DNA of 63,486 nt from an uncultured Micrococcales bacterium (GCA_903935175.1 CAIZQQ010000223.1:1-63486), one strand, 5' to 3'. Positions 12,599-21,619 are shown, counted from the stretch's first letter. The notes: generated by a model from the letters alone, not told the origin. Numbers and translations: made by a program.

Positions 12599-13912
12599 TT
12601 ACTTGTTTACCTCGGTTTTGCCCAGTGGTTCAATAATGTCGTCTTGTGGCCACACAATTGGCTCTGGAAACTTGATGACACCATCTTCTACCGAAACGTA
12701 TACCCGTGCGTAGTCTTCGTTTTCGGCATAGAGGGCGTAGCTCGGAACCGAGAACATCTTGCCGTTGGCGTCATAGATGATTCCCCGAGTCTCGGTTGCC
12801 TTGACCACCAGAATCTTCTGGATCTCACCTTCGGTTGGCATTACTTCGGCGCTCATGCGAGATGAGATGGTCGAAGCGGTTTGATACAGCTCAGCGCTGC
12901 CAGAGGCCATCCAGCGGTAGTCGTTCATGCGCTTCACGGTGTCTTTGGCAGAGATGGTTGACACGTCAGCCACCTTGACTGCATCGACAGCGTAGCCATT
13001 CATGCTGCTGATTTTGCCGGTGTTTCCCCAAGCGATGTCCCACGAGAGGCCGGTTGACTTGCCATCTACCTTGATCGGGGCAAAGGCGTAGAGGCTGTCG
13101 TCAGCACGGTTTAGGGTGATGTCAGCAGGTGTAGTTTCAAGACCTAACCCACTGAAGAGTTCGAGCGCCTGCTCGATTGCTTCTTTGTCACTTGGCAGGT
13201 CCGCTTTCACAGGCGCATTCTTGACACAGTAGGTCACGTCAGGCATTTCTGCGGATGTCTCTTCTTTGACACATTCGCCCATTACCCAGGCGTTGCCGTT
13301 TGAGTAGTTGAAGCTGAGTGCACCGTTGGTGTCGCTGATATAAACATTGACTGCGCCAGACTGCAGGTTGAAATAGGTGACTTTTTCGGTGCCGTTAGGG
13401 GTTTCGACGTCGTAGGTTTCGGTGACGAAGCCTCCGCTAATCTTTAGTGCCCGCTTGATTGCAGCAGAGAGCTCTTTGGCTGTGGTGTTGTTTACAAATT
13501 CGTAGATCGAACCAGTGCCGGCGTTAGTGCCTAGGTCTTCGCCTGCAAGGTATTCGATTTCAATCGGAGTCGGCCAGTAGCGCAAGCCGCCAATCTTTGA
13601 ATCTGCAGCCTCACCCATGAGCGACTTATTCGAGCCCTGCGGCGCGTTCGCTCCCATCTCGAGGGTGAAGGTTGGCTGTGGGTTCAGGGCGCCGCCCAGC
13701 ACGACCGCTGCAACTGCAACCGAGGCGGCTGCACCTGCCAGGCTGAAGCCGGCTAGTTTGCGGTTCAGGCCGAGGCGCTCGAGCAAGCTTGGCTTGGCGG
13801 CTACCTTGGTGGCGTTTTCTAGGATGCTCTCATCGAGCTTTGGAGCGCGAACGCTCTTGGCGGCTTTTTGCAGTGCTTCGACTGCTTGGTCTGATTCGAA
13901 TTTTTCGTTCAT
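12599..13912 (-). CDS. Single-pass membrane protein with large extracytoplasmic domain, encoded downstream of an ECF sigma factor (candidate anti-sigma/sensor)
   Basis: Cytoplasmic N-terminus, one TM (LAGFSLAGAAASVAVAAVVLGGAL), about 380-aa outer domain; co-directional with the sigma gene. Confidence 0.65.
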   Translation of the reverse strand: MNEKFESDQAVEALQKAAKSVRAPKLDESILENATKVAAKPSLLERLGLNRKLAGFSLAGAAASVAVAAVVLGGALNPQPTFTLEMGANAPQGSNKSLMGEAADSKIGGLRYWPTPIEIEYLAGEDLGTNAGTGSIYEFVNNTTAKELSAAIKRALKISGGFVTETYDVETPNGTEKVTYFNLQSGAVNVYISDTNGALSFNYSNGNAWVMGECVKEETSAEMPDVTYCVKNAPVKADLPSDKEAIEQALELFSGLGLETTPADITLNRADDSLYAFAPIKVDGKSTGLSWDIAWGNTGKISSMNGYAVDAVKVADVSTISAKDTVKRMNDYRWMASGSAELYQTASTISSRMSAEVMPTEGEIQKILVVKATETRGIIYDANGKMFSVPSYALYAENEDYARVYVSVEDGVIKFPEPIVWPQDDIIEPLGKTEVNK

Positions 13913-13951
13913 GTCAGGTTTATGTTCGCCTTTTCGGCAATCTGACAAAAG

Positions 13952-14422
13952 TTAGTCGAGTTTTTCGGCGAAATTCTTGCGGGCGCGCCCAAGTCGTTGG
14001 CTGGCCGTGTTGGGGGTGATCTCTAGCGCTACTGCCAACTCATTCACCGAGAGCCCATCGAAGGCGCTCAATGCGAGGATGTTGCGTTCGGCAGGTTTTA
14101 GCGCTCCCCACGCCTGTGCGATCGAAACATTGGCGATTCCGAGTGACTCGGCCGATGGTGCCGATGCGTCGGTGTCGAGAAGTGGCAACCAGGCACCGCG
14201 TTTGGTTTCTTTGCGACGGTGATTGGCGATCACATAGCCGCCGATTCGATAGAGCCAGGCAAGCTCAGAACCTTGCTTGAAGCTGCTTCGCTTGCGCCAA
14301 GCAATCTCAAAAATCTCGCTGGCAAGGTCGTCGACCTCATCACGAGCAACGCGTCGGACCAAGAATTTTGAAACTGCCGGCAGGTGTTGGCGAAAGGTAG
14401 CGACGTACTGTTCTTCGTTCAT
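13952..14422 (-). CDS. RNA polymerase sigma-70 factor, ECF type
   Basis: Sigma-70 region 2 (DLASEIFEIAWRKRSSF...AWLYRIGGYVIANHRR) and region 4 (LKPAERNILALSAFDGLSVNELAVALEITPNTASQRLGRARK). Confidence 0.9.
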   Translation of the reverse strand: MNEEQYVATFRQHLPAVSKFLVRRVARDEVDDLASEIFEIAWRKRSSFKQGSELAWLYRIGGYVIANHRRKETKRGAWLPLLDTDASAPSAESLGIANVSIAQAWGALKPAERNILALSAFDGLSVNELAVALEITPNTASQRLGRARKNFAEKLD

Positions 14423-14527
14423 GTCACTTCGCTTTCTTCAAATGCCGAACGCTCGTCGGTCGCACTGCTCCTGAATAGGTTATGTCGATTGCTCACTCAA
14501 TGTGACATCGGCGTGAACCGCCCTCAT

Positions 14528-15079
14528 TTAGTCGGCGCTGGCCAAGTAACAGCCGGGGGAGTGGTCGGCAATCATTCCAGTGGCCTGCATCAGTGCGTGC
14601 ATGGTGGTTGGGCCAACAAACCCAAAACCCAGTTTGCGCAGAGCCTTACTCAAGGAGGCAGACTCGGGGCTTTGGGTAAGGCCGCGCCGGTCATCCGCTG
14701 GTTTGAACTCTAGGATGAACCGCTCAAGCCCGCCGTCAAGCTCGAGTGCCAAGCGCGCATTGCGAATGGTGGCCTCGATCTTTCCGCGGTGTCGAATGAT
14801 GCCTTCGAACTGCAACAATCGCTCGACGTCGGATTCGTTCATGGCTGAAACGCGCTGCATGTCAAAGCCGTGAAACGCCTCGCGAAAACCTTCGCGTCGC
14901 TTGAGAATGGTGAGCCAGGAGAGCCCAGCCTGAAAACCTTCGAGTGATAAACGCTCGAACATCGCTTGATCGCCGGCAAGTGGAGTACCCCACTCGTTGT
15001 CGTGATAGCTGACATAGAGTTCGTCGTCATTTAGCCAACCGCATCTGGCCAAGCCGTCAGGGTGAACGCGAACGGTCAT
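14528..15079 (-). CDS. tag: DNA-3-methyladenine glycosylase I
   Basis: CGW...YHDNEWG, LEGFQAGLSWLTILKRREGFR, Zn-ligand HSPGC; ATG overlaps the ogt stop (TAATG). Confidence 0.93.
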   Translation of the reverse strand: MTVRVHPDGLARCGWLNDDELYVSYHDNEWGTPLAGDQAMFERLSLEGFQAGLSWLTILKRREGFREAFHGFDMQRVSAMNESDVERLLQFEGIIRHRGKIEATIRNARLALELDGGLERFILEFKPADDRRGLTQSPESASLSKALRKLGFGFVGPTTMHALMQATGMIADHSPGCYLASAD

Positions 15080-15564
15080 TAGTCGCGGTAGTCGATCGAC
15101 TCGTGCGCCAGCAACCACTTCTTGGTAGGTATGCCGTCACCACCCGAGTAGCCGGTGATCTGACCAGAGGCACCCATCACGCGGTGACAACCGACTACAA
15201 GGGGAACGGGGTTAGCCCCAACAGCGCCGCCTACCGCACGCACAGCCTTCGGGTTTCCAATGGCGTTGGCAATATCGGCATAACTAGCCGTTTGCCCCCA
15301 GCCCAAGGAGGCAATCTGCTGCCAGACGGCCTCTTGAAAAGCGGTGCCATGTAGCTCAACCGCAAAGTCGAGCACCTTGCTTTTACCTTTGAAGTAGTCG
15401 GTCAGTTGTTTCTTGGCAATACCCAGCACCTTTGCGCGGCCGGTAGTCTCGCAAGGCGCTTCGCCCATGTTGAGAAACACCACGCGCTCACCACGCGCAT
15501 AGACATTGATGTTGCCGACGGGGCTGTCAAAGGACACGCTCGAATCAAACTGCGGAATCTTCAT
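15079..15564 (-). CDS. ogt: Methylated-DNA--[protein]-cysteine S-methyltransferase (acceptor motif GCHRV)
   Basis: AVGGAVGANPVPLVVGCHRVMGASGQITGYSGG...KKWLLAHE; overall MGMT-family layout. Confidence 0.92.
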   Translation of the reverse strand: MKIPQFDSSVSFDSPVGNINVYARGERVVFLNMGEAPCETTGRAKVLGIAKKQLTDYFKGKSKVLDFAVELHGTAFQEAVWQQIASLGWGQTASYADIANAIGNPKAVRAVGGAVGANPVPLVVGCHRVMGASGQITGYSGGDGIPTKKWLLAHESIDYRD

Positions 15565-15644
15565 TTGCCTAGGCTACCGCTGGGCGCAAAGCCTGAGCGC
15601 AGCATCCGCCAAGATGTTGATAACCCGTTATTCGCGCCAAAGGT

Positions 15645-15677
15645 AAAACCCCGAGCAACCAAAGTCACTCGGGGTTT
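15645..15677 (-). terminator. Rho-independent terminator downstream of class-III aminotransferase
   Basis: AAACCCCGAG-N12-CTCGGGGTTT with U-tract on the minus strand. Confidence 0.88.
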
Positions 15678-15698
15678 CGCCAATCAGTTAGCGCGGTT

Positions 15699-17204
15699 CT
15701 AGAACAGGTCCCAAGCTTTCGTCAAAGACGAGCGCAGGGTCTGCTCAAGGTAGTCGAACTCCTTCTGACCGATGGTCAGAGGTGGAGCCAACTGAACAAC
15801 GGGGTCGCCACGGTCGTCTGAGCGACAGTAGAGGCCGGCGTTGTAGAGGTCGGTCGAGAGGAACCCGCGAAGCAGCTTCTCAGACTCAGCGTCGTTGAAG
15901 GTTTCGCGAGTGGTCTTGTCTTTCACCAACTCGATCGCATAGAAATAGCCCTCGCCTCGAACGTCGCCAACAATCGGCAGGTCCTTCAATTTCTCGAGAG
16001 TCGATCTAAAGGCAGGGGCGTTACGACGCACGTTGCCAACCAGATCTTCTTCTTCGAAAATGTTCAGGTTCTCGAGAGCAACAGCACATGCAACCGGATG
16101 CCCGGCAAATGTGTAGCCGTGCGGGAAGATTGCCGTGCCCTTCTTGAAAGGCTCAAACAATTTCTCACTGAGGAGCAGCGCACCAAGTGGCTGGTAGGCC
16201 GAGGTGATTCCCTTGGCGCAAACCAGCATGTCTGGCTCGAACTCATAGAGCTCTGAGGCGAACATGGTTCCGATGCGACCAAAGCCGTCGATGGTTTCAT
16301 CGGCAATCAGCAGCACGTCGTACTTGTCGCAGATTTCGCGAACACGCTTGAAGTACGACTTAGGTGCGGTAAAGCATCCGCCCGAGTTTTGAACTGGCTC
16401 GAGAATGAAGGCCGCAACGGTGTCTGGGTCTTCAAACAGAATCATTTCTTCGACGCGGTTGGCTGCCCACATGGCGAATTCTTCTTCGGTGGCGAAGTCG
16501 TCTTGAGCGCGGTACCAGTTGGTGTTCGGCACACGGAACGTGGTTGGCACCAGCGGCTCAAACATTTTCTTCATCGCAGCAATACCGGTGAGCGAAAGGG
16601 CTCCGTGCGAGGTGCCGTGGTAGGCAGTCATGCGCGAAATCATTTTGTGCTTCAGCGGTTTGCCGGTCATCTTGAAGTATTGCTTTGCCAGCTTCCAAGC
16701 GGTTTCGTTGGCCTCGCCACCTCCGGTGGTGAAAAACACTCGGCTGAGTGACTTGGGCGCGTACGAAAGCACGCGCTCCGAGAGCTCGATAGCCGGAGCG
16801 TGAAGGTTCGACCAAATCGGGAAGTAGTCGAGTTGCTTCATCTGCTTTGCGGCAGCCTCGGCAAGGCGCTCACGGCCGTGACCTATGTTCACGGCAAAAA
16901 GTGACGAGATTCCGTCGAAGTATTTTTTGCCGTTTTGGTCCCAGAAGTAGTGACCTTCTGCTTTGGTGATGATCGGTATTGCGCTCTCATCAAACTGACT
17001 GTGTCGGGTGAAGTGCATAAACACGTTCTGGCGTGCAGCGTGTTCGAGCAACTTTACGGTTGGTTCAAGTCCGGCCTTGCGGGCGTCTTGAATTGGTGTT
17101 GGGCGTTCAGTGCTGGCTTTGGCCGGCGCCGCTGGGGTCTTTCGACCCAGAACCTTTTTGAGGCTCTTGCCCAGCTTGCTTCCTCTGCTTTCCTGGATTG
17201 CCAT
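15699..17204 (-). CDS. Class-III PLP aminotransferase, SpuC-like (putrescine/omega-amino acid:pyruvate)
   Basis: HFTRHSQF, TTGGGEANETAWKLAK, ADETIDGFGRIG, AKGITSAYQPLGALLLS; about 50-aa Lys/Ala/Pro-rich N-terminal extension. Confidence 0.85.
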   Translation of the reverse strand: MAIQESRGSKLGKSLKKVLGRKTPAAPAKASTERPTPIQDARKAGLEPTVKLLEHAARQNVFMHFTRHSQFDESAIPIITKAEGHYFWDQNGKKYFDGISSLFAVNIGHGRERLAEAAAKQMKQLDYFPIWSNLHAPAIELSERVLSYAPKSLSRVFFTTGGGEANETAWKLAKQYFKMTGKPLKHKMISRMTAYHGTSHGALSLTGIAAMKKMFEPLVPTTFRVPNTNWYRAQDDFATEEEFAMWAANRVEEMILFEDPDTVAAFILEPVQNSGGCFTAPKSYFKRVREICDKYDVLLIADETIDGFGRIGTMFASELYEFEPDMLVCAKGITSAYQPLGALLLSEKLFEPFKKGTAIFPHGYTFAGHPVACAVALENLNIFEEEDLVGNVRRNAPAFRSTLEKLKDLPIVGDVRGEGYFYAIELVKDKTTRETFNDAESEKLLRGFLSTDLYNAGLYCRSDDRGDPVVQLAPPLTIGQKEFDYLEQTLRSSLTKAWDLF

Positions 17205-17246
17205 GAAATATCACTCTTTACATTGTTTTGTTTGGCTGGAGACGCA

Positions 17247-17720
17247 TCATCGCGTTCCCCAGTTGTAGAGCTGCTTGTGCAGTTTGAGATAGACAAAGGT
17301 CTCTGTCTCTACTACTCCGGGCAGCGTCCGGATTTTTGAATGCAGCAGTTCAATGAGTTCGTCATCGTCCTCACAAACCACCTCAACCAAAATGTCAAAA
17401 CTTCCTGCGGTCAAAACCACGTAGTCAACCTCACGCATCTCGGTGAGCAATTCAACCAACGCGCGTGAGTCACCGCTGGTTCGAATTCCGATCATCGCCT
17501 GACGGTTGAACCCCATTTGCAGCGGGTCGGTTACGGCTACAACCTGAAGCACTCCCGAGTCGGTGAGCTTTTGCACGCGCTGACGCACGGCGGCTTCGCT
17601 AAGCCCTACGGCCTTGCCGATTTCTGAATAAGAACGACGCCCGTCAATTTGCAATTGCTGAACGATGGCCTTGGCCGTGTCATCCAGGTGCACCGCTTTG
17701 GTGCGAGGCGTCTTAGTCAT
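17247..17720 (-). CDS. Lrp/AsnC family transcriptional regulator
   Basis: N-terminal HTH (QLQIDGRRSYSEIGKAVGLSEAAVRQRVQKL) plus RAM domain. Confidence 0.93.
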   Translation of the reverse strand: MTKTPRTKAVHLDDTAKAIVQQLQIDGRRSYSEIGKAVGLSEAAVRQRVQKLTDSGVLQVVAVTDPLQMGFNRQAMIGIRTSGDSRALVELLTEMREVDYVVLTAGSFDILVEVVCEDDDELIELLHSKIRTLPGVVETETFVYLKLHKQLYNWGTR

Positions 17721-17773
17721 GCATTCGATTCTGCCAGTGTTTTAGCAATTTTTCTGCGATTTGGTTCGATTTT

Positions 17774-17786
17774 TTGCGTTTCGCAA
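17774..17786. promoter_or_regulatory. Candidate Lrp-type operator
   Basis: Perfect inverted repeat TTGCG-TTT-CGCAA between divergent lrp and aldehyde dehydrogenase genes. Confidence 0.4.
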
Positions 17787-17923
17787 CTAATTTGTGATAA
17801 TTCGAGCCGATTTTGCTACGAAATCATTACTAGGATGCTTGTAGCCGAGGTTTCTATTAGGCTAAAACCACCGATTTCGTTTGAGTGCGAATGGTCGGTA
17901 ACAACTCAAAGAGGAGTAATCGC

Positions 17924-19360
17924 ATGTCGGTTCAAGAACTTAAAAACTTTGTCAATGGTGAGAAGGTTTCGGCTTCATCTGGTGAAACCCTCGACATCAT
18001 CGACCCGTCAACCGGTGAGGTCTACGCAACCTCACCAAAATCAAACGCGGCAGACATCGACGCGGCCTACAAGGTAGCCGACAAGGCCTTTGATGTTTGG
18101 GGCAACATGACCCCTAAAGACCGTCAGCTCGCACTCTTTCGCATCGCCGACGCACTGGAGGCTCGCGCCGAAGAAATGGCCGATGTCGAAAGCCAGAACA
18201 CCGGAAAGCCTCGCCCGACGCTCGTCGAGTATGAAGTTCTGGTCTCGGTTGACCAGATCCGCTTCTTTGCCGGTGCCGCCCGCAACCTAGAGGGCCGTGC
18301 CACCGCCGAATACTCAACCTCACACACTTCTTCGATTCGCCGTGAACCAATCGGCGTGATCGGTCAGGTCACCCCTTGGAACTACCCGTTGAACATGGCC
18401 ACCTGGAAGTTTGCTCCTGCCTTGGCAGCCGGTAACACCATCGTGCTCAAGCCGTCTGACACCACCCCGGCTTCGACCCTGCTGCTTGCCGAGATCGCTC
18501 AGGAGTTCTTGCCTAAGGGCGTGTTCAACGTTGTGACGGGTGACCGCGACACCGGCCGTGCGCTGGTCGAACATCCGACCCCACAAATGGTTGCCATCAC
18601 CGGTTCAGTTCGTGCCGGTATGGAAGTTGCCAAGAGTGCCGCTTCTGACCTCAAGCGCGTTCACCTAGAGCTAGGTGGCAAGGCTCCGGTAATCATCTTC
18701 GCCGACGCCGACCTAGACCGCGCAGCCGAAACCCTAGTGGTCGCCGGATTCTTCAACGCCGGTCAAGACTGCACCGCAGCAACCAGAATTTTGGTTCACC
18801 GCGATGTTCACGACGAGTTCGTGGCCAAGTTGGTTGCCAAGGTCAAGACGGATGCTCTAACCGGCGCACCGCACCGTGACGACATTCTCTTCGGCCCGGT
18901 TAACAACGCCGGCCAGCTCGACCGAGTCAAGGGCTTCATCGAGCGCTTGCCAGATCACGCGAGCATCGCGGTTGGCGGAAACGCCATCGCGGGTGCCGGT
19001 TACTTCCACGAGGCAACCGTACTCACCGGACTCAAGCAAAAAGACGAGCACATACAGAGCGAAATCTTTGGCCCTGTGGTCACCGTTCAGTCATTCAGCA
19101 CCGACGACGAGGCAATGACTTGGGCGAACGACGTCAACTACGGTCTTGCGTCTTCGGTCTGGACTTCGAACCACACCCGCGCCATGCGTTTTGCCAAGGG
19201 CCTCAACTTTGGTTGCGTGTGGATCAACGACCACATTCCACTGGTTGCCGAAATGCCACACGGTGGTTTCAAGCACTCGGGTTACGGAAAAGACCTTTCG
19301 ATGTATGGCTTCGAGGACTACACCCGCGTCAAGCACGTCATGCACTACATCGGCGACTAG
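17924..19360 (+). CDS. NAD-dependent aldehyde dehydrogenase, gamma-aminobutyraldehyde dehydrogenase type
   Basis: LELGGKAPVIIFADADLD, catalytic FFNAGQDCTAATR; ATG at 17924 after GAGGAG SD; polyamine gene context. Confidence 0.87.
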   Translation: MSVQELKNFVNGEKVSASSGETLDIIDPSTGEVYATSPKSNAADIDAAYKVADKAFDVWGNMTPKDRQLALFRIADALEARAEEMADVESQNTGKPRPTLVEYEVLVSVDQIRFFAGAARNLEGRATAEYSTSHTSSIRREPIGVIGQVTPWNYPLNMATWKFAPALAAGNTIVLKPSDTTPASTLLLAEIAQEFLPKGVFNVVTGDRDTGRALVEHPTPQMVAITGSVRAGMEVAKSAASDLKRVHLELGGKAPVIIFADADLDRAAETLVVAGFFNAGQDCTAATRILVHRDVHDEFVAKLVAKVKTDALTGAPHRDDILFGPVNNAGQLDRVKGFIERLPDHASIAVGGNAIAGAGYFHEATVLTGLKQKDEHIQSEIFGPVVTVQSFSTDDEAMTWANDVNYGLASSVWTSNHTRAMRFAKGLNFGCVWINDHIPLVAEMPHGGFKHSGYGKDLSMYGFEDYTRVKHVMHYIGD

Positions 19361-19382
19361 TTCTACACAGGTTCAAAGGTTA

Positions 19383-19419
19383 GAGGCTCCGGGCGTTGCT
19401 CGGGGCCTCAAACTTTTTT
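19383..19419 (+). terminator. Rho-independent terminator after the aldehyde dehydrogenase gene
   Basis: GAGGCTCCGGGCGTTGCTCGGGGCCTC hairpin then AAACTTTTTT; ends 1 nt before the next ATG. Confidence 0.88.
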
Positions 19420-19420
19420 C

Positions 19421-20425
19421 ATGGCCGCAATCTGGATGCTCCCCTCGCTTGTTCTTGGCCTCTACCTTGGTTTCTCGACAGGCATGTGGCAGCTCGCGCT
19501 GATGTCGTTTGGTTCGGCGCTAATTGCGGTGGTGGTGTCTAGGGTTCGTCGGCCTGGTTCCAGCGAAACCGCCACCGGTGGCAACTCTTTCACCAGCGTC
19601 GGCAAGAAAATCTTCTATCTCAATAAACCGTTGACTAGATGGCGATGGATGCTCTCGCCAAAGCTGCGCGCCTCGGCAAGGTCGCTTGTTGCCGAGAGCC
19701 AACGCGAGCAGAACCTGCAACTCGTGCTGCCTCGACTCTTGGGTCGAGGGTTTCGAGCATCCATGCCTGGCGAACTTTGCGCGGTGCTGGGCGAAGCGCA
19801 AGGTGCCGCGATCGAGGTAGATCTCACCACCGCCCCGCATGTGTTTGTGGTCGGGCCAACGGGTTCTGGCAAGAGTCAACTGTTGCGCATCCTCGCCAAG
19901 TCACTCACCAACCGCTATCTACCAACCGAACTACAACTCATGCTGGTCGATTTCAAAGGGGGAGGGTTGCTCGATGGTTTAGGTCTCGAGCCTTGGAAAG
20001 TGGCGAGTTTGTCTGATCTTGACGGTGACCGGTCGACTTTCTGGGTCGAGCTGCACGCCCTTTTGCAGCAGCGCGAGCGCGACCCAACGCTTTTGAAACC
20101 GAGGGTGGTCATCATCGTGGATGAACTTGCCGAAGTTTTGCGAGACCAAGCCGCCTGCGTTGCACTGACGTCGGTTGCTGCTCGTGGCCGGTCGCTTGGC
20201 GTGCATCTGGTGCTTGCCAACCAAGGCCTGTCGGGTGTGCCGAGGGATCTTCTGCTCAACCTTCGTTTGCGAATAGCACTCGCCGGAGTCGATCAGGTTG
20301 AGCTCGTTCAGTTGGGTGGCAAGGCATCGCCGCTAACGAGTGGGCAGCATCCGCTGATTGCGGCACGACTACTTCAGCACCAAGCGCCCGACCGCGATTT
20401 CAATTTTGCCGTTGGACTGGTTTGA
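19421..20425 (+). CDS. Orphan single-domain FtsK/SpoIIIE (EccC-like) membrane ATPase
   Basis: Two N-terminal TM helices; Walker A GPTGSGKS, LMLVDFKGGG, Walker B RVVIIVDELAEVL, ARGRSLGVHLVLANQ; no gamma domain. Confidence 0.85.
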   Translation: MAAIWMLPSLVLGLYLGFSTGMWQLALMSFGSALIAVVVSRVRRPGSSETATGGNSFTSVGKKIFYLNKPLTRWRWMLSPKLRASARSLVAESQREQNLQLVLPRLLGRGFRASMPGELCAVLGEAQGAAIEVDLTTAPHVFVVGPTGSGKSQLLRILAKSLTNRYLPTELQLMLVDFKGGGLLDGLGLEPWKVASLSDLDGDRSTFWVELHALLQQRERDPTLLKPRVVIIVDELAEVLRDQAACVALTSVAARGRSLGVHLVLANQGLSGVPRDLLLNLRLRIALAGVDQVELVQLGGKASPLTSGQHPLIAARLLQHQAPDRDFNFAVGLV

Positions 20426-20429
20426 AACC

Positions 20430-21545
20430 TTAGGCCAGCACGCTCTCTAGCGAAACGCTTGAGATTCCGTGAGCTGCACCAACAGGTTCGTTCACCAATA
20501 GGCCACCGTGGGTGTTTAGACCCAGTGCCAGAGCTGCGTCTGCTTGGCAGGCTGCGGACCATCCCTTGCCTGCCAGTGCCTTTGCGTAGGGCAAGGTGGC
20601 ATTGGTTAGGGCGTAGGTAGAGGTGTGAGGCACGGCACCAGGCATGTTTGCCACGCAATAGAACACGGTGTCATGAACCGTATAGGTCGGTTCAGCATGG
20701 GTGGTGGCGTGCGAGTCGGCGAAGCATCCGCCTTGATCGATAGCGATGTCAACCAAGACTGTGCCCGGGCGCATTGCCTTGACGTGGTCGTTGGTAACCA
20801 GCTTTGGTGCCTTCGCGCCAGGAATCAGAACTGAACCAATCACAAGGTCGGCGTCGGTCACCGCCCGCTCGATTTCAAACGTGTTGCTCACGATGGTGCG
20901 AAGACGACCGGCGTAGTGGTGGTCGAGTTCACGAAGTCTTGAAATGTTGGTGTCAAGAACCGTGACTTCGGCTCCTAGGCCAACGGCCATGGCGATTGCA
21001 TTGGTTCCGGCCACGCCGCCACCCAGCACAACGACCTTGGCTGGGCGGGTGCCTGGCACACCACCGAGTAGGGTTCCGTTGCCGCCGTTGTGGCGCATGA
21101 GGGTTTGAGCTCCGACCAGAACCGACAGTCGGCCAGCAACCTCACTCATCGGTGCGAGCAGTGGCAGTTGGCGGTTCGGCAGCTGAACGGTCTCGTAGGC
21201 GATGGCCGTCACTTGGTTCTTGATCAGTTGCTCGGTGAGCTCTAGATCAGCGGCTAGGTGCAGGTAGGTAAAGAGCACGAGCCCTGGTCGAAGGTACTGG
21301 TATTCGGATTCGATTGGCTCTTTGACCTTTAGAACCAAGTCTCCTGCTGCCCAAGTACTAGCGGCATCGGGGGTAATGGTTGCGCCTGCTTTGGCATACT
21401 CTTGGTCGCTGATCGAAGAGCCTTTACCAGCACCTGCCTGAACTGAAACCTGGTGCCCGGCAGTGGTGAGTTCGTGAACACCGGCGGGGGTTATGGCAAC
21501 TCTAAATTCGTTGTTCTTTATCTCGCTAGGTACTGATACCCGCAT
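20430..21545 (-). CDS. ald: Alanine dehydrogenase
   Basis: [34 protein letters not shown]-binding [37 protein letters not shown] before ATG 21545. Confidence 0.96.
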   Translation of the reverse strand: MRVSVPSEIKNNEFRVAITPAGVHELTTAGHQVSVQAGAGKGSSISDQEYAKAGATITPDAASTWAAGDLVLKVKEPIESEYQYLRPGLVLFTYLHLAADLELTEQLIKNQVTAIAYETVQLPNRQLPLLAPMSEVAGRLSVLVGAQTLMRHNGGNGTLLGGVPGTRPAKVVVLGGGVAGTNAIAMAVGLGAEVTVLDTNISRLRELDHHYAGRLRTIVSNTFEIERAVTDADLVIGSVLIPGAKAPKLVTNDHVKAMRPGTVLVDIAIDQGGCFADSHATTHAEPTYTVHDTVFYCVANMPGAVPHTSTYALTNATLPYAKALAGKGWSAACQADAALALGLNTHGGLLVNEPVGAAHGISSVSLESVLA

Positions 21546-21561
21546 GATTCTCCTTTGGGCG

Positions 21562-21619
21562 ACTCCTTCGTCGCACACAAGTTACAGCCTAGCGTTTTTA
21601 TAAGTGGTCGCGAAGGAGT
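21562..21619. promoter_or_regulatory. Long-spaced 9-bp inverted repeat in the ald/pot divergent region
   Basis: ACTCCTTCG (21562-21570) and CGAAGGAGT (21611-21619) are perfect reverse complements. Confidence 0.4.

Noticed and set aside
19421-20425. Calling a type VII secretion system
   Set aside because: Only one ATPase domain, no WXG100 substrates or other Ecc components nearby; described as an orphan FtsK/EccC-like ATPase only.
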